From: Cellulophaga sp. L1A9
GTDB lineage: Bacteria > Bacteroidota > Bacteroidia > Flavobacteriales > Flavobacteriaceae
Assembly (NCBI RefSeq): GCF_009797025.1
Contig: NZ_CP047027.1
Span: forward strand, 1,984,001-2,048,000
Reading direction: 5' to 3'
DNA length: 64,000 bases
Position 1 is the stretch's first letter, and each line of letters starts with the position of its first letter. Under the pieces are notes generated by a model that worked only from the letters and a program-made list of their open reading frames with translations, was not told where the DNA came from and searched no databases. Below are positions 7,991 through 17,447 of the stretch, piece by piece. The position numbers and the translations under genes were made by a program.

Positions 7991-8976
7991 CTAGTTTGAG
8001 AGCATTTTTTGGGCTTCCTTTAATAATGTAACCCTCTTTTCTAGGGGTATTTGCAAAGGTAATTGTGCTAGGCCAATGATTCTTCTTATGATCTCTACCG
8101 CTACAAATTTCTCACATAACTCATCATTTAAAGTGCAAGAATTTTTATAATGTCTTAAGGCTTTTTTAATTAACTCTTCTGGTTGATCTGCCATTTTTAA
8201 ATGCGCAATGGTAACGCCAATTTCAAATTCAGGTATTCCAAAAAAGCAAAACTCAGGATCTATTATGCGTACTCCAGAGGCTCTTTTTAGCCAACTGCCA
8301 GGAAAGTAATCTCCATGTAATAATACATTGCCATCTGTTAAATAAAGTTTACCTAACGCTAAGACTTCTTTTTTTAATTTTTCATCTTGTTTTAAAAGAT
8401 CTGCCTCTTGCTGTAGGCCAGGTACAATATCATCTAAATTAATTCCGTTTTCCTCTAAGTACGGATATTTAAAAATATGCTCATGGTTAACTCCCGCATT
8501 TTTTTATTTGCAATTCTCTGCGATGTCGTTTCTGAATTAATAGACGTATGTAGTTTTGCGATAAAATAGATAACCGTAAGTAAGTCTGCTTCAGAAATAA
8601 CATTTCCTTCTTCATAAAGGTAGGAGTAGTCTAAACCTTTTCCTAAATCATCCATTAGCATAATGCTATTTTCTTGATCTAAGCCGATGAGGTTAGGCAT
8701 CATTAATTTAAGTTGAGGTACGGTTCCTGCTAAGTTGTAAAACTCTGCTTCAAGTAATACTCGTTCTGAAGGTGCTGCTACTTGCGGGTACTTTTCTACA
8801 TATTCCCGACTTTGTTTTATGATAAATGATCTTCTATTCGTGGTAATCCGCAGTGTAAAATTCATATTGCCATCTCCTGGCTTTTCGGCCGAAAGAATAG
8901 TTTCATCGTCATAAAGCCATTCTTTTGATTGAAGGTATGAACTTAGTTCTGCTATGGTCTTATTAAGTTTAATCAC
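7991..8976 (-). pseudogene. APH-fold phosphotransferase (small-molecule kinase), frameshifted
   Basis: One kinase gene split by a single-base loss near 8480-8505. The first frame starts at GTG 8976 (one base after the hydrolase stop) and has the N-lobe: EKPGDGNMNFTLRI, the ATP-binding lysine region SFIIKQSR and a hinge IMLMDDLG. It ends early at TAG 8455-8457. The second frame continues without stops from about NHEHIF (near 8485) to 7991 and carries the catalytic loop LLHGDYFPGSWLK and metal-binding IIDPEFCF. Joined, the protein is about 328 aa, like methylthioribose/choline-kinase relatives. A run of seven A at 8499-8505 and the TTAACC at 8484-8489 are the likely points of base loss. It may be a true pseudogene, phase variation or a sequencing error. 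Confidence 0.8.
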
Positions 8977-8977
8977 G

Positions 8978-10033
8978 TTACTTATTTTTATAACTAGCTA
9001 TTAATTTTTGGTGGTAATCTGGAACCACATCAAAGCAATATTTTACTGGGGTTCCTTTGGTATCATCACAAAGAAGGTATTGTTTGAATATTTGCTTATC
9101 ATTGTCTTTTAAGGTGTCATCAAGATGCAGTTCTAAACGTGCTAATAAAGGTTCAGAAACAATATCTTCTGGTGCAATAATATAATGACTTGCCAAAGCG
9201 TCAAATGGATTAAATCCTGTTGCGCCTTGTGTTTTCCATTGCTCTAACCAAGGTTGCGATGCTGTTGCTAGCCAGTTCATTGGAGTGTTAAAGGTTTTGA
9301 GCGTATCTAAATCTTGTTGCCCAATCCAAACTTTACTAGAAATCTCAAACGGACATAATACTACAGGAACTTCATGATCTAAAAGAATTTGAAATGCAGC
9401 ATTGTCTAGATCAAAATTTAAATCTTTTGCCTTAACGCCCTTTGTTCCAATATTAAAGATATCATTTGGGGTTCTGCGACCCGCAACTAAAACTACTTCT
9501 ATAATTTGCGATTTCAGTTCTGGATATTTCAACATTAAGAGACCAATATTTGTAGCAGGGCCTATGGCTAAAATGGTCATAGGTTCTTTTTTAAGAGCGC
9601 TTGCCAAAGCTTCTACAGCATCATTTGTTTTCACACTGTTGAGGTTAATGGGTTCTCCAGAACCTTTAAAAACAGAAATTTTCTGTTCCATAAACTCTTG
9701 GTTTATATAATTGCCTATGCTAAACGCATTATCAACACTGTTATTTCCAAAAACAGTACTCATGCCTTTTATCTCTACATGTTCGGCATATAATAGTTGT
9801 AATACAGCATAGCCATCATCAACATCAGAATAGCCTGGTCTATTAATGTTTTTCTTGCCAACTGCTAGATCAGCATCAATCCACACCATTTTTTTACCTT
9901 CAATTTTTTCTTCAATTATGGTAGCCGTTTGTGTTATTTTAGTTTGAATAACATCTTTCTTTTTTTCTGAATTACAAGCGCTAAACATTGTAATTACTAA
10001 TAAAATACCGATTAGGTTAATTTTTTGTCTCAT
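8978..10033 (-). CDS. Nucleoside hydrolase (IUNH family) lipoprotein
   Basis: A 351-residue enzyme that should cleave nucleosides to base plus ribose in the periplasm. The start at ATG 10033, four bases after the SusD stop, gives a lipoprotein signal peptide with Phe-Ser-Ala-Cys; an upstream in-frame start would precede the signal with an unlikely extension. The Ca-binding aspartates are in WIDADLA and, after an insert, DVDDGYAVLQLL. Other family elements are AIGPATNIGLLM and FDLDNAA, the latter close to the third ligand region. The gene lies between SusD and a kinase, pointing to uptake and breakdown of nucleosides. Exact base preference is unknown. Confidence 0.85.
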   Translation of the reverse strand: MRQKINLIGILLVITMFSACNSEKKKDVIQTKITQTATIIEEKIEGKKMVWIDADLAVGKKNINRPGYSDVDDGYAVLQLLYAEHVEIKGMSTVFGNNSVDNAFSIGNYINQEFMEQKISVFKGSGEPINLNSVKTNDAVEALASALKKEPMTILAIGPATNIGLLMLKYPELKSQIIEVVLVAGRRTPNDIFNIGTKGVKAKDLNFDLDNAAFQILLDHEVPVVLCPFEISSKVWIGQQDLDTLKTFNTPMNWLATASQPWLEQWKTQGATGFNPFDALASHYIIAPEDIVSEPLLARLELHLDDTLKDNDKQIFKQYLLCDDTKGTPVKYCFDVVPDYHQKLIASYKNK

Positions 10034-10037
10034 AAAT

Positions 10038-11489
10038 TTATTCTTTTTCCCACCATCCTTTACTATTAATAGTATCTCCGCCAATTCTTTCAGATGCTTC
10101 TTGATAATTTGCATTGTTTGAAGCTTGTTCTGATTCTGGATATAAATACCGAACGGGATATTTTCCTTCGTTAAAATTATCAGGTCCTGCTTTTAAATTA
10201 GGAATACCCGTTCTGCGTACATTGAACCAAGCTTCGTGCCCTACCGAAATTAAACTTAACCACTTCTGAGCTAGTATCTTAGTAAGATCAGTGTCACTTC
10301 CGTCTAAAGCTATTTCAGACCTTGTCATATAATCTGCTGGTAAAACGGTATTGTAATAATCAAAGCTTGCTGCAATTGCATTTTCGTAATAGGTATTTGC
10401 ATCTCCAGAGATAAAACCTTTAGCAACAGCTTCTGCCAAGGCAAATTGTGTTTCTGAATATTGCATGTATTGTGCATCTACACCATCTGGCTCATCGCGG
10501 AAAATACTTCCGAATAAGGAAATATTATTTAAATCTACACCACTACTTGCAATCGTATTTGTAGACTGCCCATTTACTAAACCATTGTATTCTGGGGTGG
10601 TATTGTTGCTAGTAGCAGGAGAAGCGCTGTAAAGCACCATCATACGCGGATCATTCCATGATTTTAAGATAGAATCTGCAGTAGCGGTCATGCGGTGTTC
10701 ATTATACGTACCCGAAGAGGCGTTGAATAAAGGAAATTGGTTTGGCGCAGAACTCAAATAAGGTACCACGGCATTATCGGCATTTGACTGCATTAGGTTC
10801 CCAGAATCGGCTAAGGTCTGTAAGGCACTAAAATCTATACTCCTTTTGCTAATGCGCATTAGGTAGCGCACTTGTAAAGAGTTCGCAAATTTTATCCATT
10901 TAGTTAAATCGCCATTAAACAACACATCTCCTTCAATAGTAGCGTTGCTATTTTCTAAGGTAGCAACCGATTTTTGCAATACTGCAATAATCCCAATTTG
11001 TGGGTCTGTATAAATACTTTCTTGTGTATCGTATTTTGGTAAAAATGCACCATCTAAAGCACCTAAAGCCTCTGTATAGGGCACATCATTCCATAAATCT
11101 GTGAGTTGAGAGAATAAATAGCTTTTCATAATATCACCCACAGCGTTGTAGGCTTCATTAGAAGCTGTAGATGCTTTTATAGATTGAATGTCAGAAAGTA
11201 ATCCGAAAATTGAATTCCAATACTCGCTATTAGAGCCCATTTCATAACGATCAATACGTTCAAATTCTATACTTGCCGAGAATTGAGCTAAATAATTAGA
11301 CTGTCTAAACCCTTGTTCATAGGCATTTAAATCTGATGAAACAGATAGTACATTCGTCAATAAAAATTGCGGACTTACCGTTTCTGGATTATTATTGTTT
11401 TCGTTTATTTCATTAAAATCATCCGTACACGCCGTAAAAACGGTACTAGAAACCAGTAGTGCTAAAAGTAGCTTTATATAATTTTTCAT
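10038..11489 (-). CDS. SusD/RagB-like nutrient-binding lipoprotein (SusD-like 2 type)
   Basis: A 483-residue outer-membrane lipoprotein. The signal peptide ends Phe-Thr-Ala-Cys, and the mature start TDDFNEINENNNNPETVSPQFLLTNVL is typical of the PF12771-like SusD group. Its all-helical TPR-like fold caps the SusC barrel and captures ligand. It follows SusC by five bases and precedes the nucleoside hydrolase by four, so it belongs to one operon. This SusD branch is often linked to substrates other than classical polysaccharides, which agrees with a nucleoside or nucleoside-derived ligand. The family call is firm; the ligand is an inference from the neighbouring hydrolase. Confidence 0.92.
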   Translation of the reverse strand: MKNYIKLLLALLVSSTVFTACTDDFNEINENNNNPETVSPQFLLTNVLSVSSDLNAYEQGFRQSNYLAQFSASIEFERIDRYEMGSNSEYWNSIFGLLSDIQSIKASTASNEAYNAVGDIMKSYLFSQLTDLWNDVPYTEALGALDGAFLPKYDTQESIYTDPQIGIIAVLQKSVATLENSNATIEGDVLFNGDLTKWIKFANSLQVRYLMRISKRSIDFSALQTLADSGNLMQSNADNAVVPYLSSAPNQFPLFNASSGTYNEHRMTATADSILKSWNDPRMMVLYSASPATSNNTTPEYNGLVNGQSTNTIASSGVDLNNISLFGSIFRDEPDGVDAQYMQYSETQFALAEAVAKGFISGDANTYYENAIAASFDYYNTVLPADYMTRSEIALDGSDTDLTKILAQKWLSLISVGHEAWFNVRRTGIPNLKAGPDNFNEGKYPVRYLYPESEQASNNANYQEASERIGGDTINSKGWWEKE

Positions 11490-11494
11490 TTTTC

Positions 11495-14400
11495 TTAAAA
11501 TTCAGTTTTTAGACTAATACCAAAGCTTCTCGTAGACGGATATGAAAAATCTTCTACCCCGTAGGTAATACTTTGTTCTTGTAAGGCATTTAATTCTGGA
11601 TCAAAATGAGGATTTTCAGTAAACAATAATAAATTACTCCCTACTAATCCTAGTTTTATTTTATTAAAACCAATAGCGCTAACCAATTGATCAGGGAAAT
11701 TGTAGTAGATGCTTACCTGTCTTAATTTTACATAAGAAGCATCATACAAAGCACTGGCTTCATTACCACGATCAAAGAAAGTGTTGTTGTAATCTTGAGC
11801 AGAAACTACCGTAGTATTCGCTACATATTGTGGCGTATCTGCAGTACCTACGTTAACCACACCAGCACCAACAATACCGGTTTCTCTACCTTCAAGTGTT
11901 TCTTTTAAAACACCGGAAGTACTACCCAATGCTTTTGTTCTAGAAACAATAGTCCCGCCTTGTCTCCAATCAAATAAGAATGTGAAATCTAAATTTTTAA
12001 AAGAGAATTTATTGTTAAACCCAATTTGAAAATCGGCATTATAATTTCCTAATAAGCGTAGGTTAGGATCCTGAATAGGGAATCCGTTTGAATCGTGAAC
12101 CACTTGGCCATCAACCTCAACAAAACCTGTTCCATACATATCACCAACACGACCATTTTCGCGAGCAATATAGAATACTGTATTAGAACCACCACCCCCA
12201 GAGAAGATGTTTGCTGTTCCGGTAACAAATTGGTCTACGCCTTCAGGAAGTTCTGTGACAATACTTTTAGAGGTAGAAAAATTGGCAGAACTTTGCCATT
12301 GGAAATCGGCATTCTTTATAATAGTTCCGCTTACCAATGCCTCAAAACCTCTAGTACGTACTTTACCACCATTTACATTAAAATTTCCAAACCCACTGGC
12401 TTGTGATATGGGTCTAGATATAATTTGGTCTACACTGGTATTCTGGTATCCCGCAAGATCTATTTGTAGGCGTCCATTTAAAAACCAAGCCTCTAAACCG
12501 GTTTCAAAAGCATTTAATCGCTCTGGTTTTAGGTTGGCATTTTTTAGAACATTTTCATTGGTTACCCTAAAATCTGCACCATAATTTTGATTCAATAGAA
12601 AGTTCTGATTGTTTTGATAGGGGTCTGTATCATTACCAACACTAGCAGCACTAAACCTTAAGTTTAAGAAAGTGATTGCTTCTGGCATGGTAAACATATT
12701 ACTTACCACGTAACTGAACCCGGCAGAGTAATAACCAAAAGAGTTGCTATTTTCGGGCAGTGTACTACTCCAATCATTACGGTAGGTAAAATCAAAATAC
12801 AGGGAGTTTTTATAGGATAGGTTTCCTGTTCCATAGATACTATTTATCCTTTTCGTAAATAAATTGCTCTCTGCAACTAAGGCAGATTTAGAATTTGCTA
12901 AGGTGTAGATATCAGGTATGGCTAATTGTGAGGCTTCGGTAAAACTGTATTTAATGTCCTGATCAAAACGGTTGGCACCAGCCGCAACAGTATACTTCCA
13001 TTCATCATTGATAATATCCTTATAAGATAGTAAGATATCGGTATTCAATTCTCTAAAATAGACATTGTCTTCTCTAAACGAACCGTCAGGATTTGCATTG
13101 GTACTTACTGCACGTCTAAATTCTCTTTTATCATTATAGGTGTCGATACCTGCACGTACCGTCACATCAAGCTTATTCGTTATGTTATAAATTGCAGATG
13201 CGTTTCCTAAAAACCGGTTTTTATTAAAGCTATTGGTATTTTCAAAAACGGTTAAATACGGATTAGTCAACCAATTGTAATTAATATCAAAATGCTGAAC
13301 ATTGGTTTGGCCTGCTTGCCAATAGTCTTTTAATGACGCTACGTTTGCTTGCCTACCTGTCCAATTAAAACCATAAAGCGGATTTTCATATCCATAGCCT
13401 AAATTAGGACGATTGCCACTTCTAGTATTTATATAGTTTACAAATGCGTTAACATTAAGTTTATCACTTAAAATTTGATTTACACTGAGTGAAATACCAT
13501 CTCTATCTAAATCCGTGTTAGGAATAATGCCTTCATTTCTAAGAGTACTGTAAGATAAACGGCTGCTCCCATTTTCTCCTGAAGAATTTACGGCGATGTT
13601 ATTTTGTTTGGTTACTCCGGTTTCAAAAAAGTTACGCACGTTATCAGGATTAGATACCCAAGGTGTTGCGGTTATAGGTGTATAGGAGCCATCTGCAAAA
13701 GTTCTTGCGAGTACATCACCAGCACGCACGGGATTGCCGTTAATATCTGAGGATGGACTATCAAATTGATTGATTAAAAGCCCTTCGTTTAATTTTGGAC
13801 CATAACTACTTAAGCCACCATCATTAACCCCAGCTCCAGCGCCATTCTGAAAAGAATATGCGCCATTAGAACCACCACCATATACATTTTGATAGTCAGG
13901 TAAGGTTAATAGTGTTTCAACCGTTAAAGAACTACTCGTTGTAACACCAAAGCCTTTTTTATTTTTTCCTCTTTTCGTGGTGATAACGACTACTCCGTTT
14001 GCTGCTCTTGCACCATATAATGCTGCAGAACCAGCACCTTTTAATATAGAGATAGAGGCGATATCATCAGGACTAATTTCAGATCCTCCATTACCAAAAT
14101 CTACTTCCTGTAATGCTCCATTATTTACAAGGTTACTCGTAATTTGTTCATTACTGATAGGAACACCATCTACTACAAATAAGGGTTGGTTGCTACCACT
14201 TAAAGAGTTTTCTCCACGAATTACAATTCTTGAAGAAGAACCTACGCCCGATGAGCCATTGGTTATTTGTACCCCAGCAACTTGACCCGCAAGACTGTTT
14301 ACTACGTTGGTTAAAGTAACATCTGTTAATTTTTCTGGAGCAACAGTTGTTACCGCCGACACTAAAGACTGCTTTTCTCTTTCTATACCTAAAGCAGTTA

Positions 14401-14713
14401 CCACAATTTCATTTAATTGTTCAGTATCCGTTTCTAATATTATTTTCTGAGGAAAATTACCAGCGGTAATTGTAATTTTCTGACTCTTATAACCAATGGA
14501 CGTAATGTTGATTACGAAATTAGCCGTTTCTGTTTTTAAGCTGAAACTACCGTCATCATCACTCGTGGTATAATTATTTGTTGTTGCCTGATTGATTGTT
14601 ACAAAAGGTATTGGTAGATTATCAGTATCTACCACAATTGCCTTGTACGTATTTGTCTGTGCAAGTACGGTTAGTGCAAATAACTGGAATACAGCTATTA
14701 GTGCTATTTTCAT
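11495..14713 (-). CDS. SusC/RagA family TonB-linked outer membrane transporter
   Basis: A 1072-residue TonB-dependent porin. In order: a signal peptide ending LTVLAQ, a carboxypeptidase-regulatory-like domain (about 22-100), a TonB-box region NEIVVTALGIERE (about 100-112), the plug with LFVVDGVPI and SILKGAGSAALYGARAANGVVVITTKRG (about 175-245), then a 22-strand barrel ending in FGISLKTEF with a terminal Phe. It pumps the ligand captured by SusD into the periplasm using TonB energy. It is first in an operon with SusD, nucleoside hydrolase and a broken kinase. No sigma/anti-sigma pair lies beside it. An inverted repeat TCTAGT-N5-ACTAGA sits upstream at 14760-14776. Confidence 0.95.
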   Translation of the reverse strand: MKIALIAVFQLFALTVLAQTNTYKAIVVDTDNLPIPFVTINQATTNNYTTSDDDGSFSLKTETANFVINITSIGYKSQKITITAGNFPQKIILETDTEQLNEIVVTALGIEREKQSLVSAVTTVAPEKLTDVTLTNVVNSLAGQVAGVQITNGSSGVGSSSRIVIRGENSLSGSNQPLFVVDGVPISNEQITSNLVNNGALQEVDFGNGGSEISPDDIASISILKGAGSAALYGARAANGVVVITTKRGKNKKGFGVTTSSSLTVETLLTLPDYQNVYGGGSNGAYSFQNGAGAGVNDGGLSSYGPKLNEGLLINQFDSPSSDINGNPVRAGDVLARTFADGSYTPITATPWVSNPDNVRNFFETGVTKQNNIAVNSSGENGSSRLSYSTLRNEGIIPNTDLDRDGISLSVNQILSDKLNVNAFVNYINTRSGNRPNLGYGYENPLYGFNWTGRQANVASLKDYWQAGQTNVQHFDINYNWLTNPYLTVFENTNSFNKNRFLGNASAIYNITNKLDVTVRAGIDTYNDKREFRRAVSTNANPDGSFREDNVYFRELNTDILLSYKDIINDEWKYTVAAGANRFDQDIKYSFTEASQLAIPDIYTLANSKSALVAESNLFTKRINSIYGTGNLSYKNSLYFDFTYRNDWSSTLPENSNSFGYYSAGFSYVVSNMFTMPEAITFLNLRFSAASVGNDTDPYQNNQNFLLNQNYGADFRVTNENVLKNANLKPERLNAFETGLEAWFLNGRLQIDLAGYQNTSVDQIISRPISQASGFGNFNVNGGKVRTRGFEALVSGTIIKNADFQWQSSANFSTSKSIVTELPEGVDQFVTGTANIFSGGGGSNTVFYIARENGRVGDMYGTGFVEVDGQVVHDSNGFPIQDPNLRLLGNYNADFQIGFNNKFSFKNLDFTFLFDWRQGGTIVSRTKALGSTSGVLKETLEGRETGIVGAGVVNVGTADTPQYVANTTVVSAQDYNNTFFDRGNEASALYDASYVKLRQVSIYYNFPDQLVSAIGFNKIKLGLVGSNLLLFTENPHFDPELNALQEQSITYGVEDFSYPSTRSFGISLKTEF

Positions 14714-14812
14714 AATAGTATTTTATAGTTTGGAAGAAATAGTTACATAAAGTAAACTGTCTAGTGTTTTACTAGATTAATTTTCTTAATGCTGATTTTA
14801 AATATTGGAAAA

Positions 14813-15511
14813 CTATAAGGTAGGGGGGCCTCTTAAAAGAGAATTATGAAGTAGTATGTTTGATGTAAAATCTACTGTATTATTTTCATATTCCGTTTTA
14901 ACTGAAGTTAAGTGAAATAAGATGTATAAAGCAATGGTTAATTTTGAATTGGTGTAAGCGAATTCTAAGGCATTTTTTTTAGAATCAATATCTTCCAGAG
15001 TTTCTAATACCGAGAATGAAAGTTCTTTTTGAATCGCAAAATCTTCTATTTCATTAGAAAGCTTACTAGTTAACCAAGAGAAATTGCTAAATGCCTTTTT
15101 ATCAAAAGCTTTTTTAGTATACCCCAAAAGATATACGCCACCATCTTTTGAAGGACCAAATACTAGTTGCTGATGCGAAAGTGATTTAATCGCATTTGTA
15201 ATATGATTGGAGGTAAGATTAGGAGTGTCGTTACCAATAGAGATAACATTTTCGTACCCTTGATCAAATAAAGACTGATACGCGTTGGAGTACCGTTCAT
15301 GAAAGGTATTCCCTTTCTGCTGTGTTTCATCAATCCAAACAACATCAACACCACTATTTTTGGCGACTTTAAGAGTTTTCTTATTTAATAGTCTAAAAAA
15401 TTCTTTGGAAACATTCTTTTTGTTGACCCCAAATAACGGTTTCCTCTCTGCTTCAATTGTAGCAGAAAGAGAAAAAACAAATAATACTGTTTTGTTGATA
15501 TTTGGTGTCAT
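14813..15511 (-). CDS. DUF2064 family (TIGR04282-like) nucleotidyl/glycosyltransferase-fold protein
   Basis: A 232-residue GT-A-like protein. Recognisable parts are the start KTVLFVFSLSATIEAERKP, the Asn-Asp-Thr-Pro motif in ISIGNDTPNLTSNHI, and GPSKDGGVYLLGYTK, all usual in DUF2064 proteins, which resemble MobA/CofC transferases. The substrate is unknown. The ATG at 15511 is favoured; an in-frame start at 15541 would add ten residues without family support. It is divergent from the TetR gene and convergent with nothing nearby. Its upstream region holds an ACCGACCAAACGG-type sequence (15516-15533, reverse strand) similar to other TetR-like sites in the window. Confidence 0.75.
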   Translation of the reverse strand: MTPNINKTVLFVFSLSATIEAERKPLFGVNKKNVSKEFFRLLNKKTLKVAKNSGVDVVWIDETQQKGNTFHERYSNAYQSLFDQGYENVISIGNDTPNLTSNHITNAIKSLSHQQLVFGPSKDGGVYLLGYTKKAFDKKAFSNFSWLTSKLSNEIEDFAIQKELSFSVLETLEDIDSKKNALEFAYTNSKLTIALYILFHLTSVKTEYENNTVDFTSNILLHNSLLRGPPTL

Positions 15512-15712
15512 TGTTCCGTTTGGTCGGTAAAAAATAGCCAACCTTAATTTTTTTGTAAATATTTTTGAAGTAAAAGTAGCTAACTTTTAAAACTATCTGT
15601 CGATGTAACTACGATAAAACCGACTAATGGGTTTGGTAATTATACTAAAATAGCCATTTATCTATAATTTTTGGTAGTATAACGTAATATTTACTCCATC
15701 TGCCTTCCTTTA

Positions 15713-15743
15713 TTGAGATTATTGAGAGTACTTGATATCTTTG
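15713..15743 (+). promoter_or_regulatory. Promoter of the TetR gene
   Basis: A Bacteroidota-type promoter with TTG at 15713-15715, a 20-bp spacer and TATCTTTG (TAnnTTTG) at 15736-15743. Transcription would start near 15750, leaving a leader of about 35 nt before the ATG at 15785. This placement is one reason for rejecting the longer reading frame from 15713, whose start codon would lie inside the promoter. Confidence 0.6.
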
Positions 15744-15784
15744 TAACAGACCCTACAGTCTGTTTACCCCAAAACCCAAATCGT

Positions 15785-16399
15785 ATGGAAAAGAGTTTAA
15801 AACGCATGGCTACCGTGCATAAAATGCAAGTTACAGGGCTTGAGTTGTTCTATAAAAAAGGATATTACAATACAAGTGTAGATGAAATTTTAAAAGAACT
15901 TAGTCTTTCTAAAGGAGCATTCTACTATCACTTTAAGTCAAAAGAAGATTATTTTATTAGTATTCTACAACAATTGGTGGTGCGTAAAGTATACAGTATG
16001 CTCATTGAACCTATTGAAGGGCATAATAACCCTTTAGAATTAATTTCTTCTTGTTTGGATGAATCCTTACAAACTGCCGAACATAATGAGAACGACTATG
16101 GTTTTGTATTGAGTAATTTCATCACAGAATTTAACGGTAAGAATCCAGAAATTATGAAGTATTTAAATGATACTTTAAAAATTTGGGAAGTCAACTTAGT
16201 CTCTGCATTACAACGCGGAAAATTTAATGGGTATGTAGATCGTCATATTGACTGTGAGGGAGCCGCAAGTTATATTATATCTTCTTATATAGGAATTAGA
16301 ACTATAATGGTAGAAGGGAGCCCTACTGCTTTAAGATACCGCTATATGCAACAAATGCGATTTTTCCTTAGAGCTATGGCGAACAAGCAAGCGGCTTAG
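15785..16399 (+). CDS. TetR/AcrR family transcriptional regulator
   Basis: A 204-residue repressor. The N-terminal helix-turn-helix spans about residues 8-55, with GLELFYKKGYYNTSVDEI and the recognition segment LSLSKGAFYYHFKSKEDYF; the rest is the helical ligand and dimer domain. The start at 15785 lies after a good promoter, and the family N-terminus begins there. Upstream, AAACC-N8-GGTTT at 15616-15636 could be its operator, shared with the divergent DUF2064 gene. Ligand and targets are unknown. The 3' end overlaps the convergent GT9 gene by four bases. Confidence 0.93.
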   Translation: MEKSLKRMATVHKMQVTGLELFYKKGYYNTSVDEILKELSLSKGAFYYHFKSKEDYFISILQQLVVRKVYSMLIEPIEGHNNPLELISSCLDESLQTAEHNENDYGFVLSNFITEFNGKNPEIMKYLNDTLKIWEVNLVSALQRGKFNGYVDRHIDCEGAASYIISSYIGIRTIMVEGSPTALRYRYMQQMRFFLRAMANKQAA

Positions 16400-17433
16400 T
16401 GTAAGATTTCTTCAATCTTTTTCAGTACCATTTCTGGTGTGATGCTCTCCATGACTTTACCATAACCAATAGGTACTTTATTGCCATAAATAGAAGTTGG
16501 TATTAAAGGATACTTGGCTATGTCTGAAAGTAAAGCATTTTTTTCTTTCTGTCTAAAAGGGTAGAATCCAGCATAAGGATGGGTTACGCCCCAAAGGGTT
16601 AATGTAGGCGTGCCAAACATTGCAGCTAGGTGAGCATTACCACTGTCCATAGCTACCATGATATCTAGCTGAGAAATTACAGCAAGTTCTTCTTCTAGCG
16701 CTATTTGGCCAGCCATGTTTATGGTATTGCTATAATTGTTTTCCCATTTAGAGAGTTCTTCTTTCTCTTTAGCACCTCCGCCAAAAAGAATAATTTTATA
16801 CCTATTGGTATTATTTAATTCCGACACTATTTTTTCCATAGAAGCAAGCGGATACATTTTTCCGGGAAAAGCAGCGAAAGGTGCTATGCCAATCCAAGTC
16901 TTAGTTCCTTTACCTACAAGGTTTTGTGTGTTTTCATTGATGGATTCCTTTTTCAGAAGTTTCGATTCTTCTAAATTTAAGGGAAAACCTAATTTCTCAA
17001 ACACATCTGCATACCGTTGATGGCTTGTTTTGAGTGCTATGAACTTTTTATTTTTTTTTGCTACTAAGGCTTTTTTTTCAGCTCTTCCTTTATCAATTTG
17101 AATAAAAGGGATTTTACTGGTTTTAAAGTATTGTCTAACAATATTAGTTCTTAGTACATTATGCAGATCTGCAATAGCATCTACCTTTAAGGCTTTTAAT
17201 TCTTTTTGTAGACGGTACAAGCCAATCATACCTTTATGTCTTCCTTTTAAATCGGCTTCAATAATTGAAACGTTTTGTAATTGAGAAAACATCGGCTTAA
17301 AAAATGCCCTTGTTAGTAGGCTGATTTTAACATCCGGGTATTGCTCTTGAAAGGCTAGTAAAACAGGTACAGTCATCGCAACATCACCCATAGCAGATAA
17401 TCGTATGACCAAAATATGTTTGGTAGGTGTCAT
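16396..17433 (-). CDS. Glycosyltransferase family 9 (heptosyltransferase-like)
   Basis: A 345-residue GT-B enzyme. The N-terminus HILVIRLSAMGDVAMTVPVL is the hallmark of the WaaF/WaaC/RfaF family. The C-terminal donor-binding region has AMDSGNAHLAAMFGTPTLTLWG and HPYAGFYPF, close to the conserved Asp-Ser-Gly-x-x-His of GT9. It probably adds a heptose or other sugar to the lipid A core on the inner face of the cytoplasmic membrane. It is followed upstream by a DUF4254 gene 14 bases away, a pairing I recall from other Bacteroidota. It may complete the core that receives the O-chain from the locus further right. Confidence 0.9.
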   Translation of the reverse strand: MTPTKHILVIRLSAMGDVAMTVPVLLAFQEQYPDVKISLLTRAFFKPMFSQLQNVSIIEADLKGRHKGMIGLYRLQKELKALKVDAIADLHNVLRTNIVRQYFKTSKIPFIQIDKGRAEKKALVAKKNKKFIALKTSHQRYADVFEKLGFPLNLEESKLLKKESINENTQNLVGKGTKTWIGIAPFAAFPGKMYPLASMEKIVSELNNTNRYKIILFGGGAKEKEELSKWENNYSNTINMAGQIALEEELAVISQLDIMVAMDSGNAHLAAMFGTPTLTLWGVTHPYAGFYPFRQKEKNALLSDIAKYPLIPTSIYGNKVPIGYGKVMESITPEMVLKKIEEILH

Positions 17434-17447
17434 AAGGGAAGCAGAAT

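Noticed and set aside
7991..8194. Separate 67-codon gene at the end of the SusCD operon
   Set aside because: It is the C-terminal part of the frameshifted kinase; the same frame continues upstream without stops through the catalytic loop.
12095..12584. Plus-strand open frames of 100-125 codons inside SusC
   Set aside because: They overlap completely a well-supported gene on the other strand and show no domain likeness.
15713..15784. 24-residue N-terminal extension of the TetR protein
   Set aside because: The stretch contains a good promoter and does not resemble the family N-terminus.
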